Source: CAYPAV01 sp964408805
GTDB lineage: Bacteria > Pseudomonadota > Alphaproteobacteria > UBA8366
Reading direction: 5' to 3'
Assembly: GCA_964408805.1 (NCBI GenBank)
Contig: CAYPAV010000027.1
Span: 1-50,646, forward strand
DNA length: 50,646 nt
Positions within the stretch are counted from its first letter, which is position 1. Each line of letters begins with the position of its first letter. The notes under the pieces were generated by a model that saw only the letters and a program-made list of their open reading frames with translations, was not told where the DNA came from and searched no databases. Below, one piece after another: positions 24,106 to 31,684 of the stretch. The translations under genes were made by a program, and so were the position numbers.

Positions 24106-25665
24106 CTAATTAACCTGCTTTTCCTTGCCCGCCCAGTAGGGTTTCCGCAGTTCAGTCTTCAGGATCTTGCCGGCGCCCGAGAGCGGCATCGGGTCGTCGC
24201 GGAAATCGATGCCGCGCGGGCATTTGTAGCCGGCGATCAGTTCGCGGCAATGGGCGATCAAGGCCGCTTCTTCGACGCTTTCGTCCTCGCGGCAGCGCAC
24301 GATGGCGTGGACCGACTCGCCCCAGCGGTCGCTCGGAATGCCGATCACCGCGCATTCCACGACGGCAGAATGCTGGTAGATCGCATCCTCGACCTCGGCC
24401 GAATAAACGTTTTCGCCGCCGCTGATGATCATGTCCTTGACCCGGTCGACGATGAAGATGAAGCCGTTCTCATCCATATAACCGCCGTCTCCCGAATGCA
24501 TCCAACCGCCACGGAGCGTCTCGGCGGTCAGCTCCGGCTGCTGCCAATAGCCGAGCATGATGTTCGAGCCTCGGACACAGATCTCGCCTACCTCGCCCGC
24601 CGGCAGCGTTTCGTCATTCTCGTTGACGATCTTGACCTCGACACCAACGGTCGGCCGACCCGCGGATTTGAACATGCCGGCATTCGGTCCCTCCAGGACG
24701 TGGTACTCCGGCTGATTGGCGCTCACCAGTGGAGCCGTCTCGGTCTGGCCGTAGGCATGGAAGAAGCGGCTGTCGGGAATGATATCCATGGCCTTTATGA
24801 TCACCGCCTCCGGCATCGGCGAGGCGCCGTAGGTTAGATTGATCAAGCTGGAGAGATCGTACCCACGGGCGTCCGGATGGTTGACCAGCATGTTGACCAT
24901 GGTCGGCACCAGGAGTGTGTCGGTGATTTCCTGGTCCTGGATCATCTCGAGACAGCCTTCGGGCGTATAGGCCGGCACGATGTAGTGGCCGCCCCCCGCC
25001 TGGGTCACACCGAAGATCGCCAGCCCGCCGGCGATGTGGAACATCGGACAGGCATGCATCCACCGCATCCCGGCCCGAAAGTCGAAGGTGTGCATGACGT
25101 TGAGGTTGTTGAAGACAAGGTTGCGGTGACTCAGCATGACGCCCTTCGAGCGCCCGGTGGTCCCGCCGGTATAGAAAATCCCGGCGACGTCGTCGTCGCA
25201 TTTGAGCGCATCCTCGATCGGTTCGGCGGCCTCCAGCAGTGTCTCGTAATTGGACAGGCCCTCCGGCGTCTCGCCGTCGCCGACATAGATGATTTCACGC
25301 ACCGTCTCGAGCTTGCCTTCCAGCTTATCCAACATGGGCAGGAACTGATCATCGATCAGCAGGATCTCGCTGCCCGAATCGTTGAGCCAGAACGCGACCT
25401 CGGGCGGGGCCAGGCGAATATTGACCGGTACGAAGACGCCGCCCGCCCAGGGAACGGCATAGAAATACTCGTAATAGCGGTCGCTATTGAGGGCGAGGAT
25501 CGCGACCCGCTCGCCGTCCGAGACACCGAGCCCGCGAAGCGCGCCTGCGAATTTAGCGACACGCCCGGCCAGTGTGCTCCAACTCCGTCGTCGGCCCTGA
25601 AACCAGGTCGCCGTCTCATCGCGGTGAAGTTGGACCGAGCGTTTCAATGCTTGCGTCAGATACAT
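24106..25665 (-). CDS. AMP-forming acyl-CoA synthetase
   Basis: The 519-residue protein belongs to the ANL superfamily and would activate a carboxylic acid to the acyl-AMP and then the CoA thioester. Motifs are GIFYTGGTTGRSKGVMLSH (P-loop-like A3), YGQTETAPL, GWMHSGDGGYMDENGFIFIVDR (A7-A8 Asp and hinge), GGENVYSAEVEDAIYQH and, near the end, the catalytic Lys in GAGKILKTELRK. The ATG at 25665 with GGGGAGAA upstream is preferred over a frame start at 25692. It lies 122 bases downstream of the arylsulfotransferase-like gene and may share its operon with the acyl-CoA carboxylase genes. Confidence 0.92.
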   Translation of the reverse strand: MYLTQALKRSVQLHRDETATWFQGRRRSWSTLAGRVAKFAGALRGLGVSDGERVAILALNSDRYYEYFYAVPWAGGVFVPVNIRLAPPEVAFWLNDSGSEILLIDDQFLPMLDKLEGKLETVREIIYVGDGETPEGLSNYETLLEAAEPIEDALKCDDDVAGIFYTGGTTGRSKGVMLSHRNLVFNNLNVMHTFDFRAGMRWMHACPMFHIAGGLAIFGVTQAGGGHYIVPAYTPEGCLEMIQDQEITDTLLVPTMVNMLVNHPDARGYDLSSLINLTYGASPMPEAVIIKAMDIIPDSRFFHAYGQTETAPLVSANQPEYHVLEGPNAGMFKSAGRPTVGVEVKIVNENDETLPAGEVGEICVRGSNIMLGYWQQPELTAETLRGGWMHSGDGGYMDENGFIFIVDRVKDMIISGGENVYSAEVEDAIYQHSAVVECAVIGIPSDRWGESVHAIVRCREDESVEEAALIAHCRELIAGYKCPRGIDFRDDPMPLSGAGKILKTELRKPYWAGKEKQVN

Positions 25666-25787
25666 TCCGTTCTCCCCCCGATACCGCCGCAAAACACGAT
25701 TAACGGCATTTGGTAACGTGCTAAATTAGCGCCTTCGGATCGACAAGGGAAAAGGGACCTGTCTTGCTTGTCGGCGCCGCCCTTCGA

Positions 25788-26876
25788 CTATTTTTGGGGC
25801 AAGGTCTCGTAAAAGAAAGCCCGGAATACATTGTTGGTTAGCGTGCCCGTCGCGTCCGGTGCAAAATAGGGGGAGACGTATTCCCAAACGACCTCGCCGT
25901 CCGGCGTCACCTGGAAGAGACGGCCGCGCGCCCCCTCGCAGATCATCGTATTTCCGTTCGGCAGGCGGCCCACGCCTGAGATGTTGAAGCTGTAAAAGTA
26001 TTGCGGCGGGTTGTCCTGGTAACTCCAGACGATCTCGTCGGTCGCGGGATCGACCTCGATCACCCTAGAGTAGGGAACGATGCCGCCGGTCTTGCGGTGG
26101 GCGCCATTGTCGAAGATCAGGATATTGCCGTTTGCCAGAATCTGCGAGTCGTGCTGACCCGAAAGCACGTCGTCGCCCAGGCGCCAGACGATCTTTCCCG
26201 TCGCCTTCTCGATGATGACGACTGTGGAGGTATGGCGCATGCTGACCAGCACCCGGTCGTCGCCGATGGGGAATACCGTATTGCAATGGGTCCATTCCCA
26301 GCGCGGCACCATCGGCGCGATGACCTCGCTCTCGGGATCGAAATGCTCGATCGCGCGCCATTCCCAGACGACCTCGCCGCCTTGGTCGATCTCGACGATC
26401 TTGTCGGCCCACATGCCGAGCCCGTCATCGGGCTCGTAGCCGCCCCGGATTCGCGTTCGCATCTCTTCCGGTACCCGTTCCAACGAAAGATAGATTGCCC
26501 CGCCCGCCGCGGTGCGCCGGGCATCGTGGTGGTGGAAGGGATCGCGATGCTCCCAGAGCACGTTGCCGTCCCAGTCGACCTCTCGCATCAGCCCGCCGTT
26601 CAGCTGCGCCCAACGCGGCCATAGATCGGCATTCCCATCGTCCGCCTTGCCGTTGAAGTGAAGGTTGCCGTTCTCCATGAGATACCCGAAATGACCCGGC
26701 AGGCAGTCGTGGTCCCAGCGGTGGACGATCTCGCCGGCCATGTCGATGACCAATGTCGCCTTGGTCTCGTTCAAGGGACTGAAAAGGACATAGCCTTGGC
26801 AGGCCCGGGCCGCGTCATGGTGGGTGACCCCTGTCCGCGCGAGGCGTTGCCAGGTCGATTGATCCGTATCGGTCAT
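25788..26876 (-). CDS. Arylsulfotransferase-like (ASST/Arylsulfotran_2) beta-propeller protein
   Basis: The 362-residue protein shows repeated propeller blades with the pattern G-x-I/V-V-W-E/R (GEIVHRWDHD, GNVLWEHRDPFHHHD, GEVVWEWRAIEHF, GKIVWRLGDD, DEIVWSYQDN, GEVVWEYVSPYF) and Asn-Gly turns (NGNLHF, NGNILIFDNG, NGNTMICEGA). ASST-type enzymes move sulfate between phenols using a catalytic His, and HHHDARRT or EWTHCNT are candidate sites here. No signal peptide is present, whereas bacterial ASST is usually periplasmic, so the biochemical role is uncertain. A longer frame to 27140 is rejected because it runs into the carboxyltransferase gene; the ATG at 26876 follows that stop by 19 bases. Confidence 0.82.
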   Translation of the reverse strand: MTDTDQSTWQRLARTGVTHHDAARACQGYVLFSPLNETKATLVIDMAGEIVHRWDHDCLPGHFGYLMENGNLHFNGKADDGNADLWPRWAQLNGGLMREVDWDGNVLWEHRDPFHHHDARRTAAGGAIYLSLERVPEEMRTRIRGGYEPDDGLGMWADKIVEIDQGGEVVWEWRAIEHFDPESEVIAPMVPRWEWTHCNTVFPIGDDRVLVSMRHTSTVVIIEKATGKIVWRLGDDVLSGQHDSQILANGNILIFDNGAHRKTGGIVPYSRVIEVDPATDEIVWSYQDNPPQYFYSFNISGVGRLPNGNTMICEGARGRLFQVTPDGEVVWEYVSPYFAPDATGTLTNNVFRAFFYETLPQK

Positions 26877-26895
26877 GAAATCCCGGATCCCAGTA

Positions 26896-28461
26896 TTATG
26901 GCCGTACGCCGAGGCGCGGTTTCGGACCCACCGTGGTCGTGAGCTTCGGCTGCATCGCCTCGATATAGCGCGCCAGATAGGGCCGCGTTTCGGCCGGATC
27001 GAGAATATCCTCGACGCCGAAGGCCTCGGCCCCCCGGAAGGGCGAAGTGTACATGCGAAGCTCGGCCTCGATTTCGGCCTCGCGCGCCTTTGGGTCGGGA
27101 TGGTTCTCCAACTCGCGGCGGTAGGCGACCGCGACCCCACCCTCGACCGGAAGCGAACCCCATTCGGCCGACGGCCAGGCGAGCTTCAGATTGGGCCCGC
27201 GCTGCTGGCAGGTCGCCATGCCGGCCATGCCGTAGCATTTCCGCACGACCAGGGTGATCACCGGCACCGTGGCCTGCGAGGCGACATAGACCGCCCGCAT
27301 CCCGGCGCGTAGCACGCCCCGCGACTCCGCCCGCAACCCGACCATGAAGCCCGGCACGTCGACCAGGAAGACGAGCGGAATGTGAAAGGAATCGCAGAGC
27401 TCGACGAAGTGGCACTGCTTCAAGGCCTCGCCCACATCCATCGCTCCGCCATAGACCTTCGGGTCGTTGGCGACGATACCGACGACATAGCCGTCGATCC
27501 GGGCCAGCGCCGTAATCAATCCCTTGCCGAAACGAGGCTGGATTTCGAAGACGGAGCCGATGTCGGAGATCAGTTCGATCAATTTTCGCATGTCATAGGG
27601 GCGGCGGCGTTCCTCGGGCACGATCTCGCGAAGGGCCGCCTCGCACCGGTCCACGGGATCGTCCGACACTACTCTCGGCGGCAGCTCCCAGACGTTTTGC
27701 GGCATGAAGGCAAGGTAGCGGCGGATCATCTCGAAGCATTCCGCCTCGGAGGCCGCGACATCATCGATCGTGCCGCCCTGGTCGACGGCCACGCCGGGAC
27801 CGCCCAGTTCCTCCTTGTCGAGGTCCTGACCGAGCGAGCGCTTGACGACCGCGGGGCCCGCCGCGAAGACCTGGCTGGTGTCCTTCACCATCACCGACCA
27901 ATGAGACAGGATCGCGCGCCCCGCCGGGCCACCGGCCGCGGAGCCGAGCACGGCACTCACCACCGGCACCTCGCCCATCAGATCGACCGACCGGTCGAAA
28001 CTGTCGACACCGGGAAAAACCGCGTGGCCGCGCCGCTTGGCGGAGGTGACGGAACCACCCGCCCCGTCGATCAAATTGACCAGCGGGATACGGTATTCAT
28101 GCGCAATATCCTCGACAACGCCGCCCTGGCCGCCCTTCCGCCGGTCGAGCCCCGCCGAGGTGCCGCCGCGCACGGTGAAATCCTCGCCGCCGACGACGAT
28201 CGGACGGCCGTCGACCTTGGCCAGCCCGCCGACATAGGGAGCGGGTGTGACACCGGTGACCCGGCCCGACGCATCGTACTCGCCGCCACCGGTCAGGCGA
28301 CCGATTTCCTGAAAGGACCCGCCGTCGACAAGGCTCTCGATCCGCTCGCGAACCGTAAGACGTCCTGCCTGGTGCTGACGCGCGACATTGGCCTCGCCGC
28401 CATGCTCAAGCGACCACGCGCGGCGGCGCGCCAGTTCGTCGAGCTCCTTTTCCCAAGCCAT
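26896..28461 (-). CDS. Acyl-CoA carboxylase carboxyltransferase subunit (1)
   Basis: The 521-residue protein is a fused N/C-domain carboxyltransferase of the propionyl-/methylcrotonyl-CoA carboxylase beta type. Seen are GRLTVRERIESLVDGGSF, VGGEDFTVRGGTSAG (CoA-side), LIDGAGGSV, the second-half CoA/biotin region GIVANDPKVYGGAMDVGEA, PLVFLVDVPGFMVG and RKCYGMAGMA. It moves carboxyl from biotin to an acyl-CoA. It lies 9 bases downstream of the biotin carrier gene and is separated from the second carboxyltransferase by that gene. No biotin carboxylase gene is in the window. Confidence 0.93.
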   Translation of the reverse strand: MAWEKELDELARRRAWSLEHGGEANVARQHQAGRLTVRERIESLVDGGSFQEIGRLTGGGEYDASGRVTGVTPAPYVGGLAKVDGRPIVVGGEDFTVRGGTSAGLDRRKGGQGGVVEDIAHEYRIPLVNLIDGAGGSVTSAKRRGHAVFPGVDSFDRSVDLMGEVPVVSAVLGSAAGGPAGRAILSHWSVMVKDTSQVFAAGPAVVKRSLGQDLDKEELGGPGVAVDQGGTIDDVAASEAECFEMIRRYLAFMPQNVWELPPRVVSDDPVDRCEAALREIVPEERRRPYDMRKLIELISDIGSVFEIQPRFGKGLITALARIDGYVVGIVANDPKVYGGAMDVGEALKQCHFVELCDSFHIPLVFLVDVPGFMVGLRAESRGVLRAGMRAVYVASQATVPVITLVVRKCYGMAGMATCQQRGPNLKLAWPSAEWGSLPVEGGVAVAYRRELENHPDPKAREAEIEAELRMYTSPFRGAEAFGVEDILDPAETRPYLARYIEAMQPKLTTTVGPKPRLGVRP

Positions 28462-28470
28462 GCGGGATTC

Positions 28471-28692
28471 CTAGTCCTCGATGACGACGACGACTTGTCC
28501 CTCCGAGACAGGCTCCTCCTCATCGACCATGATTTCGGCAACCTTGCCCGCGTCGGTCGCGACAACGGGGATTTCCATCTTCATGGATTCGAGAATGATC
28601 AAGGTTTGGCCCTCGGCGACTTGAGCGCCTTCCTCGACTTCGATCTTCCAGACCGTGCCCGTCACGTCGGATTCAATTTCGATACGCGCCAT
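28471..28692 (-). CDS. Small biotin carboxyl carrier protein
   Basis: The 73-residue protein is a single biotinyl/lipoyl-attachment domain. The target Lys is K38 in ILESMKMEIPV, the classic biotinylation motif, with the hairpin partner VSEGQVVVVIED at the end. It has none of the Ala/Pro linker found in AccB, so it is a minimal free-standing carrier, like those of decarboxylase or propionyl-CoA carboxylase systems. It sits between the two carboxyltransferase genes, 42 bases after one and 9 before the other. Confidence 0.92.
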   Translation of the reverse strand: MARIEIESDVTGTVWKIEVEEGAQVAEGQTLIILESMKMEIPVVATDAGKVAEIMVDEEEPVSEGQVVVVIED

Positions 28693-28734
28693 CTCTGGTC
28701 CTCGTTCCTGTTTCTTTGAATGTTGGTGAATGAC

Positions 28735-30285
28735 TTAGAAGGTTGTCGGCCAATTGGAAAGGTGATGATTGCCGATCCCGCCGGAAAGTCGATTCTGGTG
28801 CACCTTCATCATACGAATCAACCAATCGCGGGTGTCTTCCGGCAGGATCACGTGCTGGACGCCATAGGAGGCCGCGATGTCGTAGACGTTGCTGTCGAGA
28901 CGGAACTCCGCCTCCTTTTGCTTAAAGAAATCGGGATCGGATTGTTCCAGCCGCTCCCCCGGCTTGCCGTGCACCACGTTCACGGCGAAGGCGGGGTCCA
29001 TGAAACTGACCTCGGCGGTCGGCCAGGCGGCGACCTCGGCCGCGTTCTTGCCGCCGCCCATGTTGATATAGGCCTGGCCGTAGTTTTTGCGGATCATGAC
29101 GGTCAGCTTCGGCACCGTCATCAATTGCAGCGCATTCATGAAATTCATGATCTTGCCGGGGGCGCGCTGACGCTCGGCGTCGATGCCGATCACGAAGCCC
29201 GGATTGTCGACCAGGAAGACAACCGGAATGTTGAAACTGTCGCAAAGGACCATGAAGGCACAGGTCTTGTCGCAGCCATCGGCGTCGAGGGCTCCCGCCT
29301 TGTGCATCGGGTTGTTGGCGATGAAGCCGACCGTCTTGCCGTCGAGCCGGGCTAACGCGGTCGTCGCGGTCCGCCCGAAGCGCGCCTTCAATTCGAACAC
29401 GCTCCCCTTGTCGGCCAAGGCATGGATGATCTTGCGGACGTCGTAGACCTGGGTCCGCTTTTCCGGGAGGGCGTCCAGAACCTTCCGCGCCGCCTCGTCC
29501 GAACCCGCCGGGACCGAAACCTCGGGCGGCAGCTCGCTCTGATTCGACGGCAGGTAGGAGAGGAAGGTCTTGATCGCGTCGATCGCTTCCTCGTCGCTGT
29601 CGACCGCAAGATCGACGAGGCCGGTCGTGTCGGTATGCATACGCCAGCCGCCAAGGTCCTGTCCATCGACCTGCTCGCCGATTGCCATCGAGACCAGCCG
29701 CTCCGAGGAGACGGCCATCACCGCACCTTTCCGCATGACGTTGAAATCCGAGAGGCAGGCGTACCAAGTCGCCGAGCCATAGGCCATGCCAAGGACGGCC
29801 GAGACCCAAGGCTGCTCGCGCAGGCGGCGATACTGCGTCCCGTCGCCAGCCAGAATGGCGCCCATATTATAGGCGCCCATATTGTCCGGGATTCGCGCGC
29901 CCGAGGATTCGCCGAGAAATACCATCGGAATGCCGCGATCCAAAGCGGTGCGCCGCATCTGCCCGATCTTCTTCATGTTGATCACGCTGGAGGAAGCGCC
30001 CTTCACCGTGAAATCGTTCGCGACAACCACCGCCTCGCGGCCGTCGATCTGGCCATAGCCCGTCAGCTTGCCGTCGCCGGGGGTGGTTTCGCGGTCACCC
30101 GGCATGTGGGAGGTCGCGAAGAGGCCCGATTCGACCCAGCTTCCGCCATCGACCAGATAATCGATCCGTTCACGGGCATTCAGAAGGCCGGCATTCCGAC
30201 GTCGTTCCAGCCGCGCCTCGCCTCCCATGGCGAGCGCCTTTTCGCGTCGTGCATGGTATTCGTCGTAGAGTTCGTCGAAAGCCAT
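28735..30285 (-). CDS. Acyl-CoA carboxylase carboxyltransferase subunit (2)
   Basis: The 516-residue protein is a second fused carboxyltransferase: LLNARERIDYLVDGGSWVE, VVVANDFTVKGASSSVINMKK, FLGESSGARIPDNMG, VGFIANNPMHKAGALDADG, VVFLVDNPGFVIGIDAE and RKNYGQAYINMGGGKNA. The ATG at 30285 with GGGAAG upstream is used; a longer frame to 30429 covers the promoter region and has no support. It is the first gene of the minus operon carboxyltransferase-2, carrier, carboxyltransferase-1, ASST-like, ligase. Two carboxyltransferases may assemble together or serve two acyl-CoAs. Confidence 0.92.
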   Translation of the reverse strand: MAFDELYDEYHARREKALAMGGEARLERRRNAGLLNARERIDYLVDGGSWVESGLFATSHMPGDRETTPGDGKLTGYGQIDGREAVVVANDFTVKGASSSVINMKKIGQMRRTALDRGIPMVFLGESSGARIPDNMGAYNMGAILAGDGTQYRRLREQPWVSAVLGMAYGSATWYACLSDFNVMRKGAVMAVSSERLVSMAIGEQVDGQDLGGWRMHTDTTGLVDLAVDSDEEAIDAIKTFLSYLPSNQSELPPEVSVPAGSDEAARKVLDALPEKRTQVYDVRKIIHALADKGSVFELKARFGRTATTALARLDGKTVGFIANNPMHKAGALDADGCDKTCAFMVLCDSFNIPVVFLVDNPGFVIGIDAERQRAPGKIMNFMNALQLMTVPKLTVMIRKNYGQAYINMGGGKNAAEVAAWPTAEVSFMDPAFAVNVVHGKPGERLEQSDPDFFKQKEAEFRLDSNVYDIAASYGVQHVILPEDTRDWLIRMMKVHQNRLSGGIGNHHLSNWPTTF

Positions 30286-30521
30286 CTGTCGTCGCTTCCC
30301 ATCCCCTAGTCGCAATAATTTACGCCGTCCGGCATCCTCTGGTTCCAACCTCAAATTTATGCCGAAAGCGAATGGGGTCAAAAAGGCGGCGGGTCGATAG
30401 GTTTTGACCGTTAACCACGTATTAACCACCGATATGTTTAGCTGGATTCCTCATTTGACCGGCCGTATAACCGGATAGGGCTCGGTTAATACCTTATGAC
30501 CGTCCCGGCGGAGCACGATAT
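30286..30521. promoter_or_regulatory. Divergent intergenic region
   Basis: This 236-base spacer divides the carboxyltransferase operon from the plus-strand unknown gene. It is less GC-rich than its neighbours and contains two TTGACC elements (30404, 30455) and a repeated TTAACCAC/TTAACCACC pair at 30411-30430. None forms a convincing -35/-10 pair at normal spacing. GGAG at 30510-30513 is the ribosome-binding site of the plus gene. Confidence 0.45.
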
Positions 30522-31681
30522 ATGAGCGAAGCAGCGGACGAGCAAGCCACCGCGAGCGAAGAGGAAACACCCGCGACGGATGCACCGGCGGAAGGTGCGC
30601 CGGCGGATGCGGCGACGCCGACCGTTCCCGCGGCACAAGAACCCGCGGAGCTTCAGGATCCCGAATTTCTATCGGATATGGATTCCCTCCATATCCTGCC
30701 GCTCTCGATTGTGCCGTTCGAGACCGACGGCCTGAAACGCGCCAAGCTGATCAAGAACGTCCGTTTCGAAACCGTTATCGAAATGTTCAAGGACGAAAGC
30801 ACGGGCAGCGGACAGATCAAGATCGAGGATGTCGGAAAGATGTTCGGCTGGCCCGAGGGCGAGGTCCATCCCGACCAGCAGAAACTGGCCCGGCTTGCCG
30901 GCTTGCCGGCTTGCCGAGTTACGACGTCTATTCGCTCCGCGTCGAGCTTCGCAACGTCGGCATCGCGGTCAACGATTTCGACGCCCTCCGGCTTTCGCCG
31001 AACAAGAACGAGGAACTCACTGAATATATGCGGGATTTCACCCGTCCCTTGATCTCGCAGGTCTACGCCGACACCGACCAGGATATCAGCGATGTCAGCC
31101 AGATCATCGAGATGTTCAAGAATCCCGATCGCGGTCAGGCGATGGAGAATTTAAAGAAACTAGCGGGAATACTTAATGTTAATTTAATGGAAATTCCGAA
31201 ATTTCTTGAAGATTACGGAGATATATTTCTTTCACTTGCTTATTTTAAGAACTGTTTGGACGATATTGTTCCGAGTATTATGGACTTTATTCAGGCAATG
31301 GAAGAATTGCGCCAGAATTTTCAACTCAAGCACGATCGGAACCTGGTCGACAATTCGATTTTCATCGAGAACGCCTTGAACAACGTCACCGCCTCGATCA
31401 CGGGACGTTTCGAGAGTTTCCACCGTCATTCGAGCGATATGTGGGATGATATCAACGCCGAATCCTTCAGCAAGGTGAAGAACCTCATATCCTCGCATCA
31501 CATGACGGTCGGCGGCGTCCTTTGCGGTCTCTCGGTCAAGATGACGATGTGGAACGAGCGCTTCGGCAGCGGCCGCGGCGGGCCGCAGACGCGGGCCGAT
31601 TTCGTCCTCTCGGAAATGCGCCACGGCATCGAGAAAATCGTCGAAATCGAAGCGAGAGCACCTAAAATCTCCGATCTCTAG
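30522..31681 (+). pseudogene. Unknown protein gene interrupted by an 8-bp repeat-unit frameshift
   Basis: The first part (from ATG 30522) reads an Ala/Glu-rich, acidic, probably disordered N-terminus (about 1-48), then LQDPEFLSDMDSLHILPL, KLIKNVRFETVIEMF and HPDQQKLARLAGLP; it then leaves frame. The rest reads from 30917 in another frame: SYDVYSLRVELRNVGIAV, LTEYMRDFTRPLISQVY, helical segments and, at the end, GGPQTRADFVLSEMRHGI. Deleting one of three GCTTGCCG units at 30893-30916 restores a single 383-residue protein. Codon use shifts to AT-rich at about 31140-31310 (LNVNLMEIPKFLEDYGDIF). I do not recognise the family; it has no membrane segment and looks cytosolic and largely helical. The frameshift may be real, reversible by slippage, or an assembly error. 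Confidence 0.75.
30893..30916. repeat. Three tandem copies of an 8-bp unit
   Basis: GCTTGCCG occurs three times without mismatch. Two copies would keep the host gene in frame, three put it out of frame. Adding or losing one unit by replication slippage would switch the gene, which is the structure of a phase-variable tract, though three copies is short for that. Confidence 0.9.
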
Positions 31682-31684
31682 ACC

